NCBI GenBank assembly: GCA_013044175.1
Contig: JABEUY010000111.1
Location: forward strand, 1-55,774
Source: Bacilli bacterium
GTDB taxonomy: Bacteria; Bacillota; Bacilli; Alicyclobacillales; SLC66
Length of the DNA stretch: 55,774 bases
Reading direction: 5' to 3'
Part shown: positions 1 to 7,614 of the stretch, in pieces
Numbering within the stretch: position 1 is the first letter of the stretch
Layout: the number at the start of each line of letters is the position of its first letter
Program-made: the position numbers and the translations under genes
Notes under the pieces: generated by a model
The model's input: the letters and a program-made list of their open reading frames with translations, nothing else
Told to the model about the DNA's origin: nothing
Databases searched by the model: none

Positions 1-1
1 C

Positions 2-1201
2 CGTGGGAAATTAAACGCGGAAAATAAAGAGTCGGTGATCGTTTCTCTAAAGCAACAAGGGATTTATGTCACCAAATTAGCTGAGGAAAAAACGCTTCGT
101 ACACGACTTGCACCGAAAGATTCAAGCATTCTATCGATGGAAATCAATTTAGGTCCGAAAGTGCGCGGTAGCGATTTTGCCGTTTTTACGCGTCAATTAG
201 CAACCTTGCTAAAAGCCGGTGTCACCGTTACCGATGGCATCGCTGTCCTTTCGATACAAACAGAAAGAAAGGCATTAGCTAAGGCGCTAAAAGAGATCGC
301 GATTGAGTTGCAAAGTGGTTCGCAGTTTTCTGAAGCGGCAGCGCAAAAACCAGATATTTTCCCCCCGCTTTTTGTCAATATGCTTCGTGCAGGAGAAGCA
401 TCGGGAAATCTGGATGATGTTCTTGAAAAACTCGCTCATTTCTATGAGAAAGAGCATTATACCAGAGAAAAAATCAAATCTGCGATGACGTATCCTGCAA
501 TCGTCGCTGTCGGTGCGGTCGGCGTGATCATATTTTTGATGACAAGTGTTATCCCAACTTTTGTGGGTGTGTTTGCGAGTTTTCATGCTCAGTTGCCGAT
601 GGCTACACGCATCATCATTGCGACTTCTCATTTTATGGTGCAATTCTGGTATGTTTTACTTTTACTAGTCGTTGGTATGATCGCGCTTTATGTCTATGCC
701 ATGAAAAAACCAAAATATCGATATTACCGTGATCTTATCCTCTTAAAATTGCCTGTTTTCGGTGTCTTATTACAAAAGTCAGGTATGGCCAAAATGGCGC
801 GCACGCTCGGTTCATTATTTGCTAGTGCTGTGCCGGTTTTGCAGGCACTGAAATTGACTTCGGATGCTGTACAAAATGAAGTGATCTCTCGGGTGCTACG
901 AGAAGCAGGAACGAGTTTGACTTCGGGGCAACCATTATCGGATCCACTCTCAAAATCATGGGTGTTTCCTCCTTTGGTTGTTCATATGGTGACCGTTGGC
1001 GAACAGACAGGTAATCTTGATTATATGTTAAACTAGATTGCCGATTTCTATGAGGCTGAGACGGACGCGATGGTCGATCGTCTTAAAACACTGATCGAAC
1101 CACTCATGATGGTGATTTTGACGACAGTAGTTGGAACGATCGTTATCGCCGTGATTCAGCCGATGTTCTCGATCTACCAGCAGATGAATTCGATCAGTTA
1201 A
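2..1201 (+). pseudogene. pilC: Type IV pilus platform protein PilC (GspF family), cut at 5' by the window and interrupted by an in-frame TAG
   Basis: PilC is the inner-membrane platform of type IV pilus and type II secretion machines and couples the assembly ATPase to pilin insertion. The reading frame is already open at base 2, so the true start lies upstream. Two GspF repeats are visible, each with the QLATLLKAGV-like or ARTLGSLFASAVPV-like helix, a GEASGNLD/GEQTGNLD motif and hydrophobic segments. The frame stops at TAG 1034-1036, just after the second GNLD motif. The next 54 codons in the same frame (IADFYEAETDAMVDRL and the final membrane helix, ending MNSIS then TAA at 1199-1201) are exactly the family's C-terminus. 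A single base change from AAG or CAG would explain it. As read, the product lacks its last transmembrane helix and is probably inactive unless the stop is suppressed or is a sequence error. Confidence 0.85.
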
Positions 1202-1280
1202 GGGGATTTCGCGGCGATGCCGATTTCGTTTCGGATGGTAGTTTGCCGCCGATTTTGTAAAAAGCAAAGGGGGTGAGAAC

Positions 1281-1715
1281 ATGCTGAAAAAACTCTTGAA
1301 CTGGGCACTCAAGAAAAAGGCAAGTGATGAAGGGTTAACGTTAATTGAATTATTGGCAGTTATCGTTATTCTTGCGATTATCGCGGCTATCGCGATTCCG
1401 ATTATCTTGATATCGGTCAATAATGCGAAAATTAATACGACAGAACAAGATCTTAACATTATTGCCGATGCACTTAACCGATATTATTTGGATACTGGAT
1501 CCTATCCTACCCAAGCTAGTGGCAACATTTCTGGTGTTGCAAGTGACCTTTCTCCGAAATATCTTGCAGGTATTCCTCAAGATGGTTGGGGTAATTCATT
1601 CAATTATTCTTCAAGTGGAACTAACTATACGGTTTCCACGAGTGTAGCTGAAAATAGTCTTTATTATTATGTTTCAAACAGCAGCAGTGTGACATATGCC
1701 TCAACTGCGCCTTAA
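1281..1715 (+). CDS. Type IV pilin / GspG-like pseudopilin
   Basis: Structural pilin subunit, 144 residues. A positively charged leader ends in DEG, with cleavage expected before LTLIELLAVIVILAIIAAIAIP; the Glu at mature position 5 is present and Leu replaces the usual Phe at +1. The hydrophobic helix is followed by the GspG-like pattern YYLDTGSYPT, LSPKYLAGIP and DGWGN. The rest is Ser/Thr/Tyr rich with no cysteine in the mature part. A strong ribosome site (gggggtgag, about 1268-1276) precedes the ATG. It lies 79 bases after the end of the pilC homology and before pilMNO, so it is probably the major subunit of this pilus. The prepilin peptidase needed to process it is not in the window. Confidence 0.88.
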   Translation: MLKKLLNWALKKKASDEGLTLIELLAVIVILAIIAAIAIPIILISVNNAKINTTEQDLNIIADALNRYYLDTGSYPTQASGNISGVASDLSPKYLAGIPQDGWGNSFNYSSSGTNYTVSTSVAENSLYYYVSNSSSVTYASTAP

Positions 1716-1739
1716 ATGATTTTATGATAAGGGAGAAGT

Positions 1740-2759
1740 ATGATGATCAAGGGTTCACGTAGGGAAGCGAAGGAGAAAGTCATCAGCACAAAGCGCAGAA
1801 GATTGGATAAATCAAATGCGATCAAAAAGGCCGTTGGCATCGCTATTTCTCGTGATCGCCTAGCCATCATCGCTGGTCGTCTAGCAGGATCGAATCTGAT
1901 TCTGTTAGACGCCAACTCCTCTTTTTTCACACCGAATGAAAGTCAAGATATGGATGCTAAAGTGATAAGTTCGGCTGAATTGCAAGCATTCATTTTACGT
2001 AATCGAGTACGCAACTGGCCAGCGATTATCAGCATCCCTAATGATCGCGTTATCGTTCGCTACATGAAGATGCCCGTTGTTCCTGATGAAGCATTACGCC
2101 AAATGGTTTCGATCGAGATAGGTAATACGATTCATTTACCCTTTGAAGATCCAGTGTTTGACGTTATTTCGGTTAAACCCTTAAGTGAACTTGAAGAAGG
2201 CATGCAAAGTATCGTTTTAATTGCGGCTCCGAAAAATCTGATTCTTGAAATGGTCGACATCGTAAAAAACGTAGGGTTAAAACCGATCGCTATCGATCTT
2301 GAACCGATCGCTTTGTGGCGTTATGCGCGGCGCAATTTGATTGATTTAGCCGGTTTGACTGTGCTGATCGATCTTCGGGAACAATTGATTAGTTTTTCGA
2401 TTTTTCTCGATGATAGTTTGTATTTCTTGCGTGAAGTCGATGGTGATTTTACGTTTGACTTAACGAACTCAGAAGGAAATATTGCGACTATCATTAATGA
2501 TATTAACTATGAATTAAATCGAGTTATGAATTTTTTTAACTTTAGTTTAGCAGGCACGACACTTAGTGCTAATCAAATATTATTATATACGTATTTTGAG
2601 GATGCGATCGATGTAGCGAATGCGTTAGCGAACCAACTGGGCATCACGGTTATCGCGATGTCGGTGAAGGATCGTTTGCGTCAACCTTCCTGGGTGAGTC
2701 AACCTTTTGAAAATCGAGTCATGGGTGCGATCGGTTTGCTACTAAGGGGGCGAGTTTAA
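1740..2759 (+). CDS. pilM: Pilus assembly protein PilM (actin-like ATPase)
   Basis: Cytoplasmic actin-fold protein that binds the N-terminal tail of PilN and links the ATPase to the inner-membrane alignment complex. It has 339 residues with a basic N-terminal tail of about 30 residues, then the PilM phosphate-binding start (VGIAISRDRLAII), the conserved VRYMKMP strand and the IEIGNTIHLPFEDPVFD segment. The middle DLEPIALWRYAR and later ILIDLREQ-type strands match the family. Two ATGs are adjacent (1740 and 1743) behind gggagaag. The stop is 2 bases before pilN. Five CGATCG palindromes occur within this gene (see findings). Confidence 0.85.
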   Translation: MMIKGSRREAKEKVISTKRRRLDKSNAIKKAVGIAISRDRLAIIAGRLAGSNLILLDANSSFFTPNESQDMDAKVISSAELQAFILRNRVRNWPAIISIPNDRVIVRYMKMPVVPDEALRQMVSIEIGNTIHLPFEDPVFDVISVKPLSELEEGMQSIVLIAAPKNLILEMVDIVKNVGLKPIAIDLEPIALWRYARRNLIDLAGLTVLIDLREQLISFSIFLDDSLYFLREVDGDFTFDLTNSEGNIATIINDINYELNRVMNFFNFSLAGTTLSANQILLYTYFEDAIDVANALANQLGITVIAMSVKDRLRQPSWVSQPFENRVMGAIGLLLRGRV

Positions 2760-2761
2760 CT

Positions 2762-3274
2762 TTGTTGATCAATCTGTTACCCCAAGAAGCTGTTACGACG
2801 AAAATAACGGTATCTTATGTTAAAATAGCTGCTTATCTTTTGGTTGGATTGTCAATTGTTATTGCGATTTTCGGTTATCTGCAAGATCAGTCTGCGAATC
2901 AAGCTTTGAATACGTCTCAAATTCTAACCTCGCAATTATCGAGCATCGATGGACAACTTGAAAAGCTACAAGCTAAAAATACTTCTGTTTCAAAAGGTCA
3001 GTTGGTCAGAAGTCAATTGGGGGTTGCTTTTGATATTAAGCATCTTGTCAATCGTCTGATGCTGATAAGCCCATATGGCATGAGTTTTTCAAGCATTTCG
3101 GTCAATCTTCAATCCGTTCAACTTTCTGGCTCTGTTGTTAGTATGGTTGATTTAGCGAATTATATGGATAAGGTAAAGAAGCTACCGGCTATAAATTCGA
3201 TTTTTCTTTCTAGTCTTGCTTCGCAAGCAGGATCTGGCGGTTATTCTTTTACGGCGACGATTCAACTACAATAA
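2762..3274 (+). CDS. pilN: Pilus assembly protein PilN
   Basis: Bitopic inner-membrane protein of the alignment complex, 170 residues. It begins with the conserved PilN motif INLLPQE that docks onto PilM, followed by one transmembrane helix at about residues 20-40, a coiled-coil stretch at about 50-80 and a small ferredoxin-like periplasmic-side domain. The start is TTG at 2762 or 2765 behind ggggg about 10 bases upstream. It directly follows pilM and precedes pilO, the standard MNO order. Confidence 0.83.
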   Translation: MLINLLPQEAVTTKITVSYVKIAAYLLVGLSIVIAIFGYLQDQSANQALNTSQILTSQLSSIDGQLEKLQAKNTSVSKGQLVRSQLGVAFDIKHLVNRLMLISPYGMSFSSISVNLQSVQLSGSVVSMVDLANYMDKVKKLPAINSIFLSSLASQAGSGGYSFTATIQLQ

Positions 3275-3287
3275 AGGAGTTATTGGG

Positions 3288-3821
3288 ATGAAACGTACAA
3301 GAATGATGCCATTGCTGACAACGGTTTTTCTGATTATCCTTGTCATAGGTAGTGTTTATTTTTACTGGATAGAGTATCAGCGCAATAGCTCATTGAATCA
3401 AACAATTACAAATACAACCATGCAATTAAACGATGCAGAAATCTCGTTACAGCAAGCAAAAAAACTGGCGAAGCAGCAACAATCACCAATGACGATCGGC
3501 ATACTGCCTTTACAAGCGGATGAATCAAGTTTGTTGCGCTTGTTTCATGGTATTGCTTTTAAGACGGGTGTTGTCATACAATCGGCTACGTTTAGTTTAA
3601 ATACGTCGTCCTCAACGACGAACAATACAAATTTAAGTTCGACAGCATCCGCTCAGCAAATTAACGTAACGATGCAACTTTCGGGTAGGATAACTACTTT
3701 ACTTACGTTTATTCATGATATACAGTTTAATCATCGATTGGCCGGAGTGAGTTCATCCGATTTCTCGTTGTCTCATACAGGTACGATCGCTACGGTGTCT
3801 TATGTGTTTCCTTATGCTTAA
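3288..3821 (+). CDS. pilO: Pilus assembly protein PilO
   Basis: Partner of PilN in the inner-membrane alignment complex, 177 residues. A short basic tail (MKRTRMMP) is followed by one transmembrane helix (about residues 8-28), a coiled coil and a low-complexity Ser/Thr/Asn linker (SSSTTNNTN) before the C-terminal strand region. I place the start at ATG 3288 because of the strong aaaggag at about 3273-3279; an in-frame extension back to 3216 would overlap pilN and has no ribosome site. Identification rests on topology and position after pilN rather than on a strong motif. Confidence 0.75.
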   Translation: MKRTRMMPLLTTVFLIILVIGSVYFYWIEYQRNSSLNQTITNTTMQLNDAEISLQQAKKLAKQQQSPMTIGILPLQADESSLLRLFHGIAFKTGVVIQSATFSLNTSSSTTNNTNLSSTASAQQINVTMQLSGRITTLLTFIHDIQFNHRLAGVSSSDFSLSHTGTIATVSYVFPYA

Positions 3822-4296
3822 ATCAATAGGGAAAACGAAGGATGAAGGATTAACTTTAATCGAGGTGCTCGGAACGATCATTGTCGCCTCGTTAGTATTT
3901 TTCTCTCTTTATTCTTTATTCAGCTTTTTGATGCTTCAAAATGTTCTGCAACAAAAAAAAGATCAAGCGATGGGGTTGGCTTCAGCTCTTACAACTACCA
4001 TTGCTTCAGAAGCATCTTCAGGTAGTTTGGGTAATACAGTTACTTTAAAATCGCTGGTGTATAATCAGCAGAATCAACTCGTACCATCACAGAGTATCGA
4101 TCAATCGTTTACCATGCCAACCGTAGGCAATACCTCTTCTTGGCTCGCCATTGATTATGAAAACAATCAATCGTCTGGTTATTCGCTACAATTGCATACA
4201 CAGTCTTTTTCAGCGAATGCAATCCAATACTTGGTGACTGTTTCATTTACACTAGGTTCAACGAGCTACAGTGAAACAAGTTTCACCATACATTAA
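3814..4296 (+). CDS. Minor type IV prepilin
   Basis: Prepilin-like protein of about 160 residues with a basic leader ending DEG and the mature N-terminus LTLIEVLGTIIVAS, keeping Glu5 and the membrane helix. The remainder is Ser/Gln/Thr rich with no recognisable domain. It overlaps the end of pilO; ATG 3814 and ATG 3802 are both possible starts and neither has a clear ribosome site, so translational coupling to pilO is likely. It is probably a minor pilin in the tip-initiation complex, by analogy with pilus operons of this layout. Confidence 0.75.
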   Translation: MLKSIGKTKDEGLTLIEVLGTIIVASLVFFSLYSLFSFLMLQNVLQQKKDQAMGLASALTTTIASEASSGSLGNTVTLKSLVYNQQNQLVPSQSIDQSFTMPTVGNTSSWLAIDYENNQSSGYSLQLHTQSFSANAIQYLVTVSFTLGSTSYSETSFTIH

Positions 4297-4308
4297 GCGA
4301 ATGAAAAA

Positions 4309-4815
4309 GTGGGTGAAAGCGTGAAAGAAGATAAGGGGTTTACCCTGATCGAATTACTTGGCACGATCGTCCTTGTTGCTATAATTCTCGTTGGTGTCAA
4401 TGTTGGAAGTAATGCCACTGAGCAACAAATGGTAGGAACTTCATTTCAAGAAGCTGCTGTGAATCAAGTGGTTCAGATTGAAAATACCTTAGTGCGGATC
4501 GCGACGAAAGCAGATTCAGCGACCTACACACAAACGAATCCTACTTCCTTAACTATTACTTTTTCCAATGGATTTAGTTTAATTGTTCAAAAAGATGCGA
4601 CAGATTATTTGGATTCCATTACGATTAAAAATGGCACGAACGTTATTGCTACCTGGTCTTCAATCGGATTTACGTGGGATGATGAACCGTCAGTTTCAAA
4701 TGGTACTGTGACTTCCATGCTGTTAACGCTATCTAAATCGTATTTTAATGGCAGTCAACAAGTCTACTATGCTTTGCCCGTAGGACTTCGTATGCAAGCC
4801 ACAGCAATTACCTAA
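4309..4815 (+). CDS. Minor type IV prepilin
   Basis: Second minor prepilin. The leader ends EDKG and the mature protein starts FTLIELLGTIVLVAI, the canonical Phe1/Glu5 arrangement. The soluble part (about 140 residues) is rich in Thr, Ser and Asn and contains a WSSIGFTWDD segment; I do not recognise a domain. The start is GTG 4309 or GTG 4321; the gggtga just before 4321 could serve the later one. It is 12 bases after the previous prepilin stop, in the same operon. Confidence 0.75.
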   Translation: MGESVKEDKGFTLIELLGTIVLVAIILVGVNVGSNATEQQMVGTSFQEAAVNQVVQIENTLVRIATKADSATYTQTNPTSLTITFSNGFSLIVQKDATDYLDSITIKNGTNVIATWSSIGFTWDDEPSVSNGTVTSMLLTLSKSYFNGSQQVYYALPVGLRMQATAIT

Positions 4816-4833
4816 TCGAAAGGTGGGCTAACC

Positions 4834-6411
4834 ATGTTTCTGATCGTTCTTGCTCTTATTTTAGTTGTCTCGATCATTGCACCTTTTTTGCTTATGGGCA
4901 TGGGAGCCAATGCAGCTACCGTATCAGGAACAGAAGCTGCCCGCTACGCGACATTAGCTGCATCGTATGGCTACCAACAAGTTCTTCAAAAGATAGAAAG
5001 CTATTATCCCTCTGGAATAAGTTCGTCGAATGTGCCGACTACCTCGAATCCAATCATGTTAACGACTTCACCGCAAGCCCTTTTACAAGCTTTACAGGAG
5101 GGATATTCTTCGGAACAAAGTATAACGAGTATTTCGGGTGATTCATTCTCTGTGCGTGTACCAGCTTATCCTTCTTCGACGAATACGTACACGATCGGTA
5201 TTACAGGTACGTATCTACCATCTTCTGGAACGGCAACGCAGGCAACAACCGATGTTCTGCTTTCTTTCTCTCCGTTTGGCGTTACGATGCAAGGAAGTGC
5301 AAACATCAATATTCAATCTTCGAACCAATCTGTATGGGTTGCAGGAGGTAATTTAAATGATCAGAGTGGGACTGTTCAATTTGATGATAGCTCGATGCAA
5401 ACGATATATACGGATGGGAATCAATATTATAATTCAAACAATTCACTAATTAAGAATTCTAGTCCGGTTGAAAGTACGGGAGAAGTGACTGGTATTACGG
5501 ACTATAGCATTAGTGAAAGTTATAAAAATCTAATTGATTCGACAGTAACCAACCAATTTCCGACTTCGATACCTACATCACCTTTTGAAACGGATTATTC
5601 GAAAGATACTGGCAGTTCGACAGTGATTAATTACGGATCGACGACAAATCTATCGGCATTTTCAAGTTATAATGGCCCATGGTATTATTCTGGCAATGTT
5701 AATGTTACGAGTACGCCTGTGTTGAGTAGTAATGATTTTGTTGTAAATGGAAATCTAACGGTTGAATCAGGAGAAAGTCTTACTATAAGTTCCGGTAATT
5801 TATTGGTAGGGGGGAATGTTACAGTTGATTCGGGAGGTTCAATAACTGTGTCGTCTAAAGATGCTTGTATTCAAGGATCACTTACTCTCAACGGTGGAAC
5901 GATGAATGTTTCGGCGGGATCACTTTATATCAATGAAAATATTAGTGATTCAGGAACAGATAATATACTTTCTGTATCTAGGGGAAATTTATTAGTTGGT
6001 AATAATATCACAGTTAGTGGAAGTAAACTAACTGTTACTTCTGAAAACCTTTACCAAGGATTTTCTTCAAATGAATCTATGTGTACAATTGATAACGGTG
6101 GTTCCCTTATATTACCTGGCTATGTGGTTATGGATACCAATAATGTCGTCACTAAAATATACGGTAACTTGTATACTAATGGAGGAGTTGAATTATCAGG
6201 ATCACCAATAAATTCTGATTCACTAAAAATTGAAACTGGAAATTTTGTGTCTCGAGGATTAATGATGACGAATGGTGCATCTATGTTGTTAAGTGGCTAT
6301 GATTATCCTAATCAACCCATGTCATCCGGCTCGGTTTATGTCGATGGATTATCTTCCGCGAAAGGAAGTGCACCGACGATGTTGACAGGTCTTTCACGAA
6401 CTGCCCCATAG
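4834..6411 (+). CDS. PilX-like pilus-associated protein with repetitive beta-helix region (3' end probably damaged)
   Basis: 525 residues. The N-terminal hydrophobic helix (MFLIVLALILVVSIIAPFLLM) followed by EAARYATLAASYGYQQ resembles the PilX family, which reaches the pilus tip, but no prepilin leader or Glu5 is present. From about residue 290 to 460 there are degenerate repeats of roughly 20 residues built on GNLxVxSGxxLxxSSGNLLVGGN, the pattern of a parallel beta-helix or bactofilin-like stack. ATG 4834 follows aaaggtggg. The frame closes at TAG 6409-6411, yet coding-like sequence continues in another frame. The likely role, a surface-exposed tip or adhesin component, is inferred from position and architecture. 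Confidence 0.65.
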   Translation: MFLIVLALILVVSIIAPFLLMGMGANAATVSGTEAARYATLAASYGYQQVLQKIESYYPSGISSSNVPTTSNPIMLTTSPQALLQALQEGYSSEQSITSISGDSFSVRVPAYPSSTNTYTIGITGTYLPSSGTATQATTDVLLSFSPFGVTMQGSANINIQSSNQSVWVAGGNLNDQSGTVQFDDSSMQTIYTDGNQYYNSNNSLIKNSSPVESTGEVTGITDYSISESYKNLIDSTVTNQFPTSIPTSPFETDYSKDTGSSTVINYGSTTNLSAFSSYNGPWYYSGNVNVTSTPVLSSNDFVVNGNLTVESGESLTISSGNLLVGGNVTVDSGGSITVSSKDACIQGSLTLNGGTMNVSAGSLYINENISDSGTDNILSVSRGNLLVGNNITVSGSKLTVTSENLYQGFSSNESMCTIDNGGSLILPGYVVMDTNNVVTKIYGNLYTNGGVELSGSPINSDSLKIETGNFVSRGLMMTNGASMLLSGYDYPNQPMSSGSVYVDGLSSAKGSAPTMLTGLSRTAP

Positions 6412-6553
6412 TTTTATAGCGGTTACCAGATTCTATCATTGTGTTTCAGAAAGAAGATGCGTATACTTCAAATCAGTTTTTGAGCAGTAAGGCGCTGTCA
6501 GAGATGCTTGCCCCTTTCCCGGTTGCTTGGCCAATTCGGAGAGAGGTGATCAG
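6412..6553 (+). pseudogene. Out-of-frame coding remnant after the PilX-like gene
   Basis: Between the TAG at 6409-6411 and the next gene, a frame starting at 6420 reads RLPDSIIVFQKEDAY, then TSNQFLSSKALSEMLAPFP and VAWP. It has normal protein composition and local codon use but no start codon or ribosome site of its own. Directly after the TAG, the upstream gene's own frame reads FYSGYQ. The simplest reading is that the PilX-like gene once extended through here and has picked up at least two lesions (the stop and a frame change). Chance coding character over so short a stretch cannot be excluded. Confidence 0.5.
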
Positions 6554-7537
6554 GTGCACAAGGTCCACCGAACCAAGTATGGCCTAGTCCTGTCTACGTT
6601 AGCGTTTGTCGTTGCAGCGTTAACAACGGGGATGAGTCCATACAAGACGGTAAAAGTCACGGTTAACAGTCGAACTTTGCAGACAGGAACATATGCAAGT
6701 GAGACTGTAGGACAGTTTTTGCGTCAGAGCGGCGTGACGTATACTGGCTATGATTTGGTTGAACCAGCAAGGACGACACCCGTCAAAGATGGAATGCATA
6801 TTGTCGTCAAAAGGGCGAAAGCTGTTCGGTTTACGAACGGGCTAAAACGTCCAATCATTGTGCATACATTAGCTAGCACAGTGGGAACTATGCTGCAAGG
6901 TCTGCATATTCGTTTGTCGAAACAAGAATCGTTAAGCGTACCGCTTCGCGCAACGATTCGAAACGGAATGGCGGTTGCTTTATTGCAACATCGCGTACGT
7001 GTAGTATTGCGTAGCATGACCATTCCGTACCGGACGATTCGTCTGGCTTCATCTTCTTATGTCAAAGGGCAAGATGTCGTAGTAACAGCGGGTAGAGTAG
7101 GTAAGAGAAAGCTCGTTACCCGATTGATGTATGTGAACGACCGTTTGGTTGCGAAAAAATCGACGACCAGCGTCGTTCAACAGCCGGTTAACGAAGTGAT
7201 CGATGTGGGAACGGCACCAGCCGCCCCCGTCGTTGCGTCACGTAGCGATGCGTCACTCGTTACAAGTGAAGTGCTTACCGTTGTGGCTACCGCCTATGCA
7301 AATCCGGGTGGTATCACTGCCACTGGCGCACCGGCCGGTTATGGGGATATCGCAGTCGATCCAAGCGTTATTCCGCTTGGTACGAAACTATATATTCCTG
7401 GCTATGGGTATGGTGTAGCCAATGACACGGGAGGAGCTATTTCGGGGTATCGCATCGACTTATGTTTTGATTCGACGTCACAAGCGATCGATTTTGGTCG
7501 TCAAGTGGTGCAAGTGTATGTTTTAAAGAATGCCTAA
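6554..7537 (+). CDS. yabE: YabE-like cell-wall protein with G5-type and 3D domains
   Basis: Exported cell-wall-associated protein of 327 residues. After an N-terminal membrane or signal segment (about residues 10-28) come two DUF348 ubiquitin-like repeats (TVNSRTLQTGTYASETVGQFL; TLASTVGTMLQGLHI), a G5-like strand region (IPYRTIRLASSSYVKGQDVVV) and the C-terminal 3D domain. The three Asp of the 3D domain are in AVDPSVIPLGT, ANDTGG and RIDLCF. 3D domains are the fold of lytic transglycosylases and resuscitation factors; B. subtilis YabE is the closest architecture. The start is GTG 6554 behind ggagagaggtgat. There is no obvious link to the pilus genes before it. Confidence 0.82.
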   Translation: MHKVHRTKYGLVLSTLAFVVAALTTGMSPYKTVKVTVNSRTLQTGTYASETVGQFLRQSGVTYTGYDLVEPARTTPVKDGMHIVVKRAKAVRFTNGLKRPIIVHTLASTVGTMLQGLHIRLSKQESLSVPLRATIRNGMAVALLQHRVRVVLRSMTIPYRTIRLASSSYVKGQDVVVTAGRVGKRKLVTRLMYVNDRLVAKKSTTSVVQQPVNEVIDVGTAPAAPVVASRSDASLVTSEVLTVVATAYANPGGITATGAPAGYGDIAVDPSVIPLGTKLYIPGYGYGVANDTGGAISGYRIDLCFDSTSQAIDFGRQVVQVYVLKNA

Positions 7538-7594
7538 TTCTTTTCACTTGTTACAGTACGTCGATATATCTAAGTAAGACAGCGCCGCAAGACG

Positions 7595-7614
7595 GGGGAG
7601 TGATACTACTCCCC
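7595..7614 (+). terminator. GC-rich hairpin between convergent genes
   Basis: GGGGAGT at 7595-7601 pairs with ACTCCCC at 7608-7614 around a 6-base loop. On the plus strand it is followed by tctgattttatt, a weak T-rich tail. It overlaps the last codons of the minus-strand gene and probably ends transcription of the yabE-like gene. Confidence 0.4.

Noticed and set aside
1034-1036. TAG as a recoded sense codon (for example pyrrolysine).
   Set aside because: TAG serves as the ordinary stop of radC (12037-12039), aroK (25066-25068) and the GT87-like gene, and no pylT or pylS is visible.
4816-4833. In-frame codons SKGGLT before the PilX-like ATG as a lost prepilin leader.
   Set aside because: They are simply the ribosome-binding site read as protein, with a stop (TAA 4813-4815) directly before and no start codon.
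5700-6400. Repeats as a CRISPR array or tandem DNA repeat.
   Set aside because: The units are degenerate at DNA level, lie inside a reading frame and repeat only at protein level.
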